Below are positions 8,257 through 16,909 of a DNA stretch of 64,000 bases, piece by piece. Each line of letters begins with the position of its first letter. Within the stretch, counting starts at the first letter, position 1. The stretch is from UBA8437 sp964646205 (GTDB lineage Bacteria > Planctomycetota > Planctomycetia > Planctomycetales > Planctomycetaceae): NCBI GenBank assembly GCA_964646205.1, contig CAZYAZ010000027.1:1-64000 (forward strand). Direction: 5' to 3'. Position numbers and translations under genes: made by a program. The notes beneath the pieces were generated by a model. That model was not told the DNA's origin, searched no databases, and worked only from the letters and a program-made list of their open reading frames with translations.

Positions 8257-10521
8257 ATGACGATTCGTTCGATTCTTGTGCTTGGGCTGCTTGCCGGTGC
8301 CGCTGTTTCGGCCGAGCCCGAAGCGGAGCAAGCTCCGCACTGGGCGTACCAGCCGCTGAACACGTTGGCGCCGTCCGGGCTGCCAGACCCTGGCCGGACC
8401 CGGAATCCGATTGATCACTTTGTCACACACCGACTCGAGCGATTGCGGATCGCTCCGGCCCCTGTGGCTGATCGGTCCACATTGATTCGCCGTGTGACCC
8501 TCGACTTGACCGGGTTGTTGCCCGAGCCGGCCGACGTGGCCCGGTTCCTGGCCGACCGGCGTCCCGGGGCCTGGGAACGCGTGGTTGATCGCCTGCTGGC
8601 GAGTCCACATTACGGAGAACATTTTGCCCGCGAGTGGATGGATCTGACACACTACGCTGATAGCGATGGGTACCTGACCGACCAGTTGCGACCGGTGGCC
8701 TGGCGGTTTCGGCAGTGGCTGGTTGGACAGCTCAATGCCGACACGCCCTTTGACCTGCTGACGTTGAGACAGCTTGCCGGTGACCTGCTGCCCAAGGCGA
8801 CTCTCGAGGATCGCCTGGGGACCGGTTTCCTCCGCCAGACCCTGAGCAATCGCGAGGGGGGAGCCGATCCCGAGGAATTTCGGGTCAAACAGATCGTCGA
8901 TCGCACCGAGACGGTCGCGGCGGTGTGGTTGGGATTAACAATCGGGTGTGCCCGGTGTCACGACCACAAGTACGACCAGTTGTCCCAGCGAGAGTTCTTT
9001 GGACTGTATGCATTCCTGAATACCGCTGACGAGGTCAATCTGTATGCCCCGTTGCCCGGCCAGTCGGAGCCGTACGAGTCGGCCCTGGCCACGTACAACA
9101 AGCAGCGGGACGAGTTGCTGAAGCCCCTGGGTGACAAGCTGGCCGTGTTGCAGGCGCGCTGGGAGGCTCGCTTGCTGGAAGCGGCCGCTCGCCCGGGACG
9201 TGATTTCCGTTGGGACCGTCGCTGGGAGGTACTGGGCCTGGTCTGGGGCGGTCAGTTGGGTGAAGGGCAATTGGAGGGTTGGGAGATCGTCAAGCGTGAC
9301 GTGCACCTGCGGACTCGTGACGAGAAGGACCGGTTGCTGTTGTACTTTCTCGGGCAAGGGGAACTGATCGACCCGGCACAGTTCAAGTCGCTGAAACTGG
9401 GGGAACTCAAGAACAAGCTTGTCGCGCTTCGGTCGAAAGTCCCCTGGCCCACCCGGGCGCCGACGATGCGTGAGGCGAGGATTCCGCGGCAGGCGTTTGT
9501 CCAGGTTCGCGGTGATTTTCGTGTGCGAGGTGAGTCGGTTGATGCAATTCCTCCGGCCGTGTTGCCGACGCTGTCGGCTTCCGGAACCCGTGACCGCCTG
9601 AGCCTGGCTCGTTGGTTGGTCTCGGACCGCCACCCATTGACCTCACGGGTTGTCGTCAACCGCATGTGGCAACACTTCTTTGGCACCGGGTTGGTTCGTT
9701 CTTCCGACGACTTCGGCATCCGGGGCGAACGGCCCTCGCATCCCCGGCTGCTTGATTGGCTCTCCAGCGAATTCCGTGACCGTGGCTGGTCGGTCAAGCG
9801 AATGCACCGGCTGATTGTGACCAGTGCGACCTATCGGCAGTCGTCGATCCATCGCCGCGAACTCGAAACAACCGACCCGGGAAACCGATTGCTGGCCCGG
9901 CAACTCTCCAAGCGGGTGTCCGCCGAGGTGATCCGCGACACGGCCCTGCAGGTGTCCGGGTTGCTGTCTCGCCATCTGGGTGGCCCCAGCGTTCGGCCAC
10001 CACAGCCCGAGAGTGTGACGAGCGAGGCGTACGGCAACAGCTGGGTGACCAGTACGGGAGTCGATCGGTACCGTCGTGCGATTTACACGTTCATCCAGCG
10101 GACCACTCCCTTTGCCCAGGGAAAGACGTTTGACGCTCCCAGCCCGGGCAAGACGTGTACTCATCGCGAACGGTCCAACACTCCCCTGCAGGCACTCACG
10201 TTGCTCAACGATCCGGTTTTCGTCGAGTGTGCTCAGTCACTGGCCGCCGGGATGCTCGAGCAGTCACTGGCTGAGGACACCGCGCGACTGCAGTGGCTGA
10301 TGCGGCGTTGTCTGTGCCGGGAAGGGACCGAGATGGAACTGGAGCGGTTGCGGGCACACCTGGCGTCTCAGCGACAGATCTTCTCCAATGGTGAAGCGGC
10401 CGAATCGGCCGGTCGTGTGGCCGGAGCCGCCTCGCGGCACGCGGCACCCGACGAGGCGGCCGCCTGGGTCGTCATCGCCAGCGTTTTTATGAATCTCCAC
10501 GAGTTCATCACCCGAGACTGA
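8257..10521 (+). CDS. exported DUF1549/DUF1553 protein (module 1)
   Basis: 754 residues with a signal peptide (about residues 1-19, ending VSA). The DUF1549 domain (about 45-260) includes the CARCHDHKYD motif with a CxxCH that could hold haem, and the DUF1553 domain (about 430-720) includes SRVVVNRMWQHFFG and SNTPLQALTLLNDP. Unlike the second module there is no N-terminal cytochrome-like PSCyt1 domain. The DUF1501 gene follows four nt later, so they form one operon. These paired planctomycete proteins are thought to act outside the cytoplasm, but no reaction is established. TAGAAT at 8245-8250 lies close to the ATG and no ribosome binding site is evident, so the mRNA could be leaderless (weak). 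Confidence 0.9.
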   Translation: MTIRSILVLGLLAGAAVSAEPEAEQAPHWAYQPLNTLAPSGLPDPGRTRNPIDHFVTHRLERLRIAPAPVADRSTLIRRVTLDLTGLLPEPADVARFLADRRPGAWERVVDRLLASPHYGEHFAREWMDLTHYADSDGYLTDQLRPVAWRFRQWLVGQLNADTPFDLLTLRQLAGDLLPKATLEDRLGTGFLRQTLSNREGGADPEEFRVKQIVDRTETVAAVWLGLTIGCARCHDHKYDQLSQREFFGLYAFLNTADEVNLYAPLPGQSEPYESALATYNKQRDELLKPLGDKLAVLQARWEARLLEAAARPGRDFRWDRRWEVLGLVWGGQLGEGQLEGWEIVKRDVHLRTRDEKDRLLLYFLGQGELIDPAQFKSLKLGELKNKLVALRSKVPWPTRAPTMREARIPRQAFVQVRGDFRVRGESVDAIPPAVLPTLSASGTRDRLSLARWLVSDRHPLTSRVVVNRMWQHFFGTGLVRSSDDFGIRGERPSHPRLLDWLSSEFRDRGWSVKRMHRLIVTSATYRQSSIHRRELETTDPGNRLLARQLSKRVSAEVIRDTALQVSGLLSRHLGGPSVRPPQPESVTSEAYGNSWVTSTGVDRYRRAIYTFIQRTTPFAQGKTFDAPSPGKTCTHRERSNTPLQALTLLNDPVFVECAQSLAAGMLEQSLAEDTARLQWLMRRCLCREGTEMELERLRAHLASQRQIFSNGEAAESAGRVAGAASRHAAPDEAAAWVVIASVFMNLHEFITRD

Positions 10522-10525
10522 CACG

Positions 10526-11980
10526 GTGACCGAATTGTCCACGTCATCCCCCGGCTTCCTGTCGCGATCGTTGGGCCGTCGTGCCTTCCTGCAGCGGACA
10601 GCCTGTGGCCTCGGCACTGTCGCACTGGGGAACCTGTTGTCGCGAGACGGCCTGGGAGCCAATCGCACCCATCCACTGGCTGCTCGCGAATCGCACTTTG
10701 CTCCGCGGGCTCGCAACGTGATTTTCATCTTCATGGCCGGTGCCCCCAGCCAACTGGATCTTTTTGATCCCAAGCCGTCGATGCAGAAACTGCACGGGCA
10801 GCCTGTTCCGGCGTCGTTCCTGGCCGGTCTCGAGGATCCCTTGATCAAGGGCAGTGCCCGGGTCTTCGCTTCGCCACGGACGTTTCGACACCATGGCGAG
10901 TCGGGGACCGAGTACTCCGACTACGTCAGCCACCTGGGCGGCGTGGCCGACCAGGCGTGCATGGTCCGCAGCGTTTACACCGACGTGGCCAATCATCATC
11001 CGGCCCAGTTGATCATGAATTGTGGCACGAACATCTGGGGTCATCCCTCGTTCGGATCGTGGGTCAGTTGGGGATTGGGCAACGCGGCGGACAACATGCC
11101 CGGATTCGTCGTGCTGCTCTCCAATTCCGGTCATGGTGTCGACGGCGGCGCGTCACTGTGGTCCAACGGTTTTCTGCCATCGATCTACCGTGGCACGACG
11201 TTCCGCAGCTCTGGGGATCCGATCCTGCACCTGGCCAATCCCGAGGGGATGACTCGCGGGGTTCAGGCGGGACGGTTGCAGGCCGTCGCCGATCTGAACC
11301 GGTTGAGGAGCCAGAGAACCGGGGACACCGAGATTGCCGCGCGGATGGCCAATTATGAATTGGCCTACCGCATGCAGTCGGCCGGACCCGAGTTGCTGGA
11401 TTTCTCCGGCGAATCCCGCGACACGCACCGACTCTACGGGCTCGATACCGAAAAGACTCGCTGGTTTGGCACCAATTGCCTTCTGGCTCGCAGGATGGTC
11501 GAGCGGGGAGTCCGTTTCGTCCAGCTGTATCACTCGACATGGGACGATCATTCGAACCTCAATGCCAATCTCAAGACCAACTGCGACATGACCGACCTGC
11601 CGGCGGCCGGGTTGATCACCGACCTTGCCCAGCGGGGCCTGCTCGAGGACACGCTGGTTGTCTGGGGTGGCGAGTTTGGTCGGACGCCAATGAATGAAGT
11701 CCGGCGTTCGCCGTCCAAGGGGAACGAGGGACGGGATCACCACAGGTATGCTTTCTCGATGTTGTTCTACGGTGGTGGCATTCGCGGCGGGACGGTGATC
11801 GGAAAGACTGACGAGTTGGGCTACCACGCGGCCGAGGATCCGGTGCATGTTCACGATCTGCAGGCAACGATGTTGCATTGCCTGGGGTTTGACCACGAAC
11901 TGCTGACCTACCGGCACCAGGGACGCGATTTCCGGCTGACCGACGTGGGTGGGGAGATCGTCGAGGGCATGTTGGCCTAG
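10526..11980 (+). CDS. DUF1501 protein, Tat-exported (module 1)
   Basis: 484 residues from GTG, directly behind the DUF1549/1553 gene. A twin-arginine-type signal (GRRAFLQRTACGLG at about residues 18-31) is followed by the DUF1501 core: IFMAGAPSQLDLFDPKP (about 69-85), MVRSVYTD, and the C-terminal VWGGEFGRTPM and GRDHH motifs. DUF1501 belongs to the alkaline phosphatase/sulfatase-like superfamily, whose metal ligands these Asp/His motifs resemble. Substrate unknown. It ends seven bp from the convergent SDR gene. Confidence 0.9.
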   Translation: MTELSTSSPGFLSRSLGRRAFLQRTACGLGTVALGNLLSRDGLGANRTHPLAARESHFAPRARNVIFIFMAGAPSQLDLFDPKPSMQKLHGQPVPASFLAGLEDPLIKGSARVFASPRTFRHHGESGTEYSDYVSHLGGVADQACMVRSVYTDVANHHPAQLIMNCGTNIWGHPSFGSWVSWGLGNAADNMPGFVVLLSNSGHGVDGGASLWSNGFLPSIYRGTTFRSSGDPILHLANPEGMTRGVQAGRLQAVADLNRLRSQRTGDTEIAARMANYELAYRMQSAGPELLDFSGESRDTHRLYGLDTEKTRWFGTNCLLARRMVERGVRFVQLYHSTWDDHSNLNANLKTNCDMTDLPAAGLITDLAQRGLLEDTLVVWGGEFGRTPMNEVRRSPSKGNEGRDHHRYAFSMLFYGGGIRGGTVIGKTDELGYHAAEDPVHVHDLQATMLHCLGFDHELLTYRHQGRDFRLTDVGGEIVEGMLA

Positions 11981-11987
11981 CGGGGCC

Positions 11988-12746
11988 TCACATGCCCTTG
12001 CCCGTCCAGCCTCCGTCGACGATCAGGTCGATGCCGGTGACATAGCTCGAGGCGTCGCTGGCCAGGAACAGGCAGGGCCCCAGCAGTTCCTCGGGCTGTC
12101 CCCAGCGGCCCATCATGGTCCTGGCCGATCGTTCCGCCTGCCGTTGTGGGTCGAGGAAACTGGCGCGGGTCATGTCGGTCACGATGTATCCGGGGCAGAT
12201 CGTGTTGATCCGGACATCCCGGGTGGCGAAGTCGTTGGCCATGGCCTTGGAGAGGTGCCTCAGGCCGGCCTTGGCGGCCGAGTAGGATGGATTGCCGGGC
12301 ATGGCGACGATACCCGCGATGCTGGCGATGTGGATGATCGAACCACCACCGGTTTCGGAGATCGCCGTGGCGGCGGCTCGGGCCATGCGAAAGGCTCCGC
12401 TGAGATTCACATCCAGCGTGGTGTTCCAGGTGGCATCATCGTAGGGCGGGGCTCCGGGCAACGTGATGGCGGCGTTGTTGATCAGGACGTCGACTCGCCC
12501 GAACGCCTCGAGTGTTTTCTCGACGACCGTCTGGCCGGCATCGGGGTCGGCCATGTCGGCTCGCACTGCCAGCGCCCGCTCCGCATCGTAGGCAGCGACC
12601 TGGTCGGTTAGTGACTCGGATCGGGCCGAGAGCACGACCCGGGCACCGTGGTCGAGGAAACCCTCGGCGACGGCTCGTCCGATTCCACGGCTCGCGCCGG
12701 TGACGATCACCACTTTTTCGGAGACATCAAAGAGATTGGCTGCCAT
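11988..12746 (-). CDS. short-chain dehydrogenase/reductase
   Basis: 252 residues from MAANLFDVSEKVV; a start 13 codons earlier would add a non-conserved leader. Classical SDR: cofactor motif TGASRGIG (about residues 15-22), NNAA, catalytic Ser in HIASIAGI and YSAAK (Tyr-x3-Lys), and the C-terminal DGGWTGKGM typical of FabG-like and sugar/alcohol dehydrogenases. It is divergent from the pentaheme cytochrome gene with about 100 bp between. Substrate not predictable. Confidence 0.88.
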   Translation of the reverse strand: MAANLFDVSEKVVIVTGASRGIGRAVAEGFLDHGARVVLSARSESLTDQVAAYDAERALAVRADMADPDAGQTVVEKTLEAFGRVDVLINNAAITLPGAPPYDDATWNTTLDVNLSGAFRMARAAATAISETGGGSIIHIASIAGIVAMPGNPSYSAAKAGLRHLSKAMANDFATRDVRINTICPGYIVTDMTRASFLDPQRQAERSARTMMGRWGQPEELLGPCLFLASDASSYVTGIDLIVDGGWTGKGM

Positions 12747-12847
12747 CGAGCAGTTCCCGGTGTGGGATTGGGGCGGGGAACCCACATCATAAGCGGAGAC
12801 TCCTTGCAGTCGAAGCGGGCGGCCCGGATGATAAACGGTTCCTGATC

Positions 12848-14101
12848 ATGCGTGCGCGAATTGTTCCAGTCATTGTTGTCGTGATGATTGCCGGTTTTGG
12901 CCTGGCCGGGTGGCGGGTGCGCGGTGTGCTGTCTCCTGCCGAAACGCGGACAACCATCCTGTTCAACCAGGGTCTCAATCCGGTTGTCACCGGGGCGCCC
13001 TCCGGATGGACCAACGCCTGGTGCGGATCGTGCCACGAGCGTGAGTACCAGCAGTGGCAGGGCAGCCGACACAACGTGGCCGCGTCGACGCACAACTTCG
13101 AGGTCGAGTGCCTGGAAGCCGGCAGTGGTCGCCAGCAGTACTGCCTGAATTGTCACGCACCACGAATTGAGGCTGGTGGGTTGCCCACCTCCGAGCCACC
13201 GTCACTCGACGAAGCCTATCGGCAACAGCCGGAGTGGCTGGTCGGGGGTGTGGATTGCCTGGGGTGTCATGTTCGCGACGGGGTCGTGGTCGCCACAAAG
13301 GTGACCCAGAAGGGGATCGCCAAGCACGCGATGCGGGAAGATCCGGCACTGGGGCAGGCCGAGTTCTGTGCGGGATGTCACCAGTTTGCGTTCAAGGACA
13401 TCGACCTGCCCGATCGATTTCACGGCGCCTTGCAACAGGCCAGCCTGGAGGAGTTTCTCGAGTACCGGGCCGCGGGCGGTGTCGAAACGCGGTGCCACGA
13501 CTGCCACATGCCCCGCGGGGGGCACCGGATGCCCGGTGGTTATGACGACAAGATGATCAGGCAGGCCGTGGGGATGGAATTGGATGCCGAATGGATCGAG
13601 CCCGGGCGTGAGTTGCAGGTGACCGTCAGCCTGCGGGCCGGCCGCGTCGGGCATCGTGTTCCGGGAGGCGAGGAATTGAGATTCCTGACGTTGCGGACCG
13701 AGGTGCTTGATGACCAGGGACGCCAGGTTGGTGCCCGCGAGCCGGTTGGCCCGGCGGAGGCCGACGAGGTTGTGGTCACCGACAGGGAGTCACCCGCGTG
13801 GCCGATCGTCGAGACGCTGCGGCGTCATATGGGCGATCGTGAACACGGGCGCAACCTGCAGGCCCCGCCGGCCCCCGATACCAGGCTGAAACCTGGTGAA
13901 ACAAGACGATATACCTACCGGGTCATCCTGGAACCCCGAACCCCCGTCCAACCGCTGACGGTCCGCAGCCGGTTGTGGTACCACCTGATGCACGATGGCA
14001 AGGCGGAGTTGTTTGGTCACCAACACGAGGACGTGCAACGCGTTGTACGGGAGAACGAAGTTCATCTGGATGTCCCGGCCGAATCGCCTACGGATCGGTG
14101 A
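12848..14101 (+). CDS. membrane-anchored pentaheme c-type cytochrome
   Basis: 417 residues. One N-terminal hydrophobic segment (about residues 5-22) acts as anchor or signal. Five CxxCH haem motifs follow at residues 59-63 (CGSCH), 99-103 (CLNCH), 137-141 (CLGCH), 174-178 (CAGCH) and 216-220 (CHDCH). The C-terminal half (about 240-405) has no Cys motifs and looks like a beta-rich domain. The layout is like cytochrome c554-type electron carriers, but no reductase, oxidase or NapC partner lies nearby. It should carry electrons in the periplasm; donor and acceptor are unknown. Its last 14 bp overlap the convergent 61-residue gene. Confidence 0.85.
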   Translation: MRARIVPVIVVVMIAGFGLAGWRVRGVLSPAETRTTILFNQGLNPVVTGAPSGWTNAWCGSCHEREYQQWQGSRHNVAASTHNFEVECLEAGSGRQQYCLNCHAPRIEAGGLPTSEPPSLDEAYRQQPEWLVGGVDCLGCHVRDGVVVATKVTQKGIAKHAMREDPALGQAEFCAGCHQFAFKDIDLPDRFHGALQQASLEEFLEYRAAGGVETRCHDCHMPRGGHRMPGGYDDKMIRQAVGMELDAEWIEPGRELQVTVSLRAGRVGHRVPGGEELRFLTLRTEVLDDQGRQVGAREPVGPAEADEVVVTDRESPAWPIVETLRRHMGDREHGRNLQAPPAPDTRLKPGETRRYTYRVILEPRTPVQPLTVRSRLWYHLMHDGKAELFGHQHEDVQRVVRENEVHLDVPAESPTDR

Positions 14102-14273
14102 TCGTCTCGACCAGTTCGTGGGTCTGGGGCATGTGAACCGTCGGTGGCATCCAGTGCCGGTAGTGTTCCAGGCCTGACCGTTTCCACAGCGTGTCCTCGG
14201 ACCATTCCGAACGAATCCGTTCGCATGCACGACGAATCTCTGTTGGTGTGGGAGTGAATTCCTGTCGGGCCAT
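14088..14273 (-). CDS. small conserved-looking protein of 61 residues
   Basis: The start MARQEFTPTPTEIRRACERI is set by a strong GGAGGA (14281-14286) seven nt upstream. The protein is charged, probably helical in its first half (EIRRACERIRSEWSE), then Trp/Pro-rich (HWMPPTVHMPQ). No membrane segment. I believe similar short proteins with an IR-x-C-E-x-I pattern followed by W occur in other planctomycetes, but cannot check. The last 14 bp overlap the convergent cytochrome gene. Function unknown. Confidence 0.6.
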   Translation of the reverse strand: MARQEFTPTPTEIRRACERIRSEWSEDTLWKRSGLEHYRHWMPPTVHMPQTHELVETITDP

Positions 14274-14463
14274 GGCTGCTTCCTCCGGCAATGGGAGAAG
14301 GGAAAGTGTGATGTGAAGTGAGAGTGAGCGAACGTCTCCTCAGTTGTGTGCCAGAAGGAGATGCAAGGACTGTGCCGAAGATCAAAAAAGATATAAAGCA
14401 CTGCCAAACAATCATTTGCATCACATGGCCACCAGGTCGGTATGTGGCGCATTCCGCGACACT

Positions 14464-14480
14464 TGTATCGAATTGATACA
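14464..14480. promoter_or_regulatory. operator-like inverted repeat upstream of the 61-residue gene
   Basis: TGTATC-GAATT-GATACA is a perfect six-bp inverted repeat with a five-nt centre. It lies in a locally AT-rich gap (14274-14518) between the amidohydrolase stop and the small gene. I found no convincing -10/-35 pair for the small gene. The spacing suits a dimeric regulator (inference). Confidence 0.3.
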
Positions 14481-14518
14481 CGAAATTGCGGCGAGCGAGT
14501 CGCGAAGAGGTCGCGTGA

Positions 14519-16081
14519 CTATCGCTCGTAACGGAGAGATCGTCCGGGCATCGGTCCGTCGAAGCTGGCTGTTTGGCCACTCTCGAGGATCACCTCGCCG
14601 TTGACGACAACCAGATCTATGCCCTCGGCTGTCTGGTGTGGATCTTCGTAGGTGGCCGTGTCGTTCACGGTGTCGGCGTCGAAGACGACCAGGTCGGCCA
14701 GCGCGTTTTGTGCAATTCGTCCCCGGTCCTTGAGCCCATAGGCGTGGGCGGACTTGGCCGTGAGCTTGGCAACCGCATCTTCGAGAGAAAACAGTTTTTT
14801 GTCCCGGACACACGGGCCGATAATTCGCGGTGCCGTGCCGTAGACCCGTGGGTGTACGGTGCCACCGTCATGGTAGATGCCGTCGGATCCGATCACGCAT
14901 TTTTCGTGTTGCAGCAGGGGTTCGATCTTCTCGTCTGTCCCCTCGTTGAAGACGATCAGTGGAGCCAGTCGTTCTTCGATGAGCAGGCTGTACAGGGCAT
15001 CCTCGATGGGCAGTCCGACCTCATCGACGTACTCGTCGAGTGTTCGGCCCTGGAAGGCGGTGTTGTCCTTGCCGGGCACCCAGGCCAGGGTCATTCGATC
15101 GAGGTTCAGCGGATAGGCTTCCAGTGCCTGGCGGAAATGAGCCCGAACAGTCGGGTCCGCCAGTCGTGACAGGGCCCCCAGTGGTCCATCGTCCCACGCT
15201 TCGTAGGGCAGCAGGTAGTTGAGCATCGTCGACCCGGGCTGGTACGGGTAGCACTCGTAGGAGAATTCGACCTCGTTGCTCGCCTCGTCGAAGAGTCTCA
15301 GCAGTGCCTCGACGGTCTGTTCATCCCGTCCCTTGACGTGGGAGATGTGGACACGGCAACCGGATCGCTTCCCGATCTCGATCGCCTCTCGAATCCCATC
15401 AATGATTCCCTTCTTGTAGCGGACGTGTGTGGTGTAGACGCCGTCGTACTCGGCTATCACCTTGCACGCCTCGACCAGTTCATCGGTCGTGGTGTAGCAC
15501 TGCACGATGTAGTCGAGGCCGGTCGAAATGCCGACGGCACCGTCCTGCATTCCCTTGTGAATCTCGTCCTGGATCATCCGCATCTGCAGGTCATCCACCC
15601 ACTGCTTGCCGAAACCACAGGCCAGCGAGCGGACGTTGGCGTAGGGGACATGACCGATCGTGTTCTGGACCGTAGTCCGGTCGAACAGGGCGAGAAATTC
15701 ACCGATCGATTCCCACCCGCGGTACTCATCGAGTCTCAGGGCATTGAGACCCCGGAGATAAAACAGCCACTGCTGGGCGTTGTCGGGTCGCACCGGTGCG
15801 TAGGAGATGCCGTCGAGCATCAGGACTTCGGTCGTGAATCCCTGGGAGGTCTTGGGCAGGAAGTGGGGCCGTTTGAGTAGCCAGCCGTCGGAATGATTGT
15901 GGACATCGATGAACCCGGGGGCCACGATCCGATCGCTCGCGTCGAACCGTCTGGTCGCCTGGGCGTCGGCGAGATTGCCGATCTCGGTGATCCGGTCCCC
16001 CGTGATGCCGATGTCGGCGGCGAACCGGTCCGAGCCGGTACCGTCAATGATGGTGCCACCGTGAAGAATGAGATCGTGCAT
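14519..16081 (-). CDS. N-acyl-D-amino-acid deacylase-like amidohydrolase
   Basis: 520 residues from MHDLILHGGTIIDGTG, the standard start of this family; the frame extends 35 codons upstream into the SDR gene and that part is ignored. Metal-binding motif GFIDVHNHSD (HxH) at about residues 61-70, GISTGLDY, HVRYKKG and HISHVKG further on, and GSDGIYHDGG near the C-terminus fit the D-aminoacylase/dihydroorotase-like TIM barrel that removes the acyl group from N-acyl-D-amino acids. The SDR gene ends 11 nt upstream, so the two form an operon. Confidence 0.85.
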   Translation of the reverse strand: MHDLILHGGTIIDGTGSDRFAADIGITGDRITEIGNLADAQATRRFDASDRIVAPGFIDVHNHSDGWLLKRPHFLPKTSQGFTTEVLMLDGISYAPVRPDNAQQWLFYLRGLNALRLDEYRGWESIGEFLALFDRTTVQNTIGHVPYANVRSLACGFGKQWVDDLQMRMIQDEIHKGMQDGAVGISTGLDYIVQCYTTTDELVEACKVIAEYDGVYTTHVRYKKGIIDGIREAIEIGKRSGCRVHISHVKGRDEQTVEALLRLFDEASNEVEFSYECYPYQPGSTMLNYLLPYEAWDDGPLGALSRLADPTVRAHFRQALEAYPLNLDRMTLAWVPGKDNTAFQGRTLDEYVDEVGLPIEDALYSLLIEERLAPLIVFNEGTDEKIEPLLQHEKCVIGSDGIYHDGGTVHPRVYGTAPRIIGPCVRDKKLFSLEDAVAKLTAKSAHAYGLKDRGRIAQNALADLVVFDADTVNDTATYEDPHQTAEGIDLVVVNGEVILESGQTASFDGPMPGRSLRYER

Positions 16082-16092
16082 GGAAGGGGTGA

Positions 16093-16827
16093 TCACTTGT
16101 AGGACTGGGTGGTCGGGATGATGACCAACTCGGGGATGTTGGCACGTGCGGGCAACCGCACGACCATCATCACGGCGTCGGCACAATCTTCAGGCTGGAG
16201 GATTCTCGCCCGGTGTTCGGCAGAGACCGGCACCGGACGATTGTCCAGGATCGGCGTCTCGACCTCTCCGGGGTAAATATTCGTCACCCGAATCCCCAGT
16301 TCTCGATGTTCTTCAGCGACGGTGATCCCCAGCGCGGACATACCGAACTTGGAGGCATTGTAGGCAACACCACCGACTGTGCCGGCTCGGAGCCCAGCCA
16401 CCGAAGAAATATTGATGATCACTCCATCCTGCCGTTCACGCATCCCGGGCAGCACCTCGTGGATACAGTTGTAGGCCCCGGTCAGGTTGACGGCGATCAG
16501 CTTGTCCCAATTGTCCGGGTCGAGTTCGGCGACGGACCGGACCGGCGTATTGATTCCGGCGCTGTTGACCAGGATATCGATCGGGCCCAGTTCCGCCGTG
16601 GCCCATTCGAAGAACTCGTGGACACCGTCCCGGTCGGCGACGTCGCTGGTGCGGGCAATGATCGGCACCTGGCCGTCGTGATTCTCGGTGACGTCGTCGA
16701 GACGTTCCTGGCGTCGGCCGGTGATGGCGACGCGGCAGCCGGCGTCGGCCAGCGAGCGGGCGATGGCAGCGCCGATCCCCGAGCCACCGCCCGTGATCAC
16801 GGCTGTGCGGTTGTTGAGGTCGCTCAT
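16093..16827 (-). CDS. short-chain dehydrogenase/reductase (YdfG-like)
   Basis: 244 residues from MSDLNNRTAVITGGG. Cofactor motif GGGSGIG (about residues 13-19), NSAG, catalytic Ser (ISSVAG) and YNASK. The final LVIIPTTQSYK is like YdfG-type NADP-dependent 3-hydroxy acid/serine dehydrogenases. Immediately upstream of and probably cotranscribed with the amidohydrolase (11 nt). Together they might process an N-acylated or hydroxylated amino acid (inference from context only). Confidence 0.85.
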   Translation of the reverse strand: MSDLNNRTAVITGGGSGIGAAIARSLADAGCRVAITGRRQERLDDVTENHDGQVPIIARTSDVADRDGVHEFFEWATAELGPIDILVNSAGINTPVRSVAELDPDNWDKLIAVNLTGAYNCIHEVLPGMRERQDGVIINISSVAGLRAGTVGGVAYNASKFGMSALGITVAEEHRELGIRVTNIYPGEVETPILDNRPVPVSAEHRARILQPEDCADAVMMVVRLPARANIPELVIIPTTQSYK

Positions 16828-16909
16828 GTGAGTCCCGTTGTGCAGAAAAACCGGTTCGAAGACGAGTCCGTTTCTAACTGGCGTGTCCGGGACCGGCAAG
16901 CCAGCCGGG

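Noticed and set aside
14370..14410. Sigma-54 site (TTGGCAG...TATA) upstream of the small gene
   Set aside because: The -12 GC element is missing at the required spacing.
14344..14604. Possible 86-residue gene overlapping the amidohydrolase end
   Set aside because: It overlaps the amidohydrolase coding end and has no ribosome binding site; nothing in its composition suggests a real protein.
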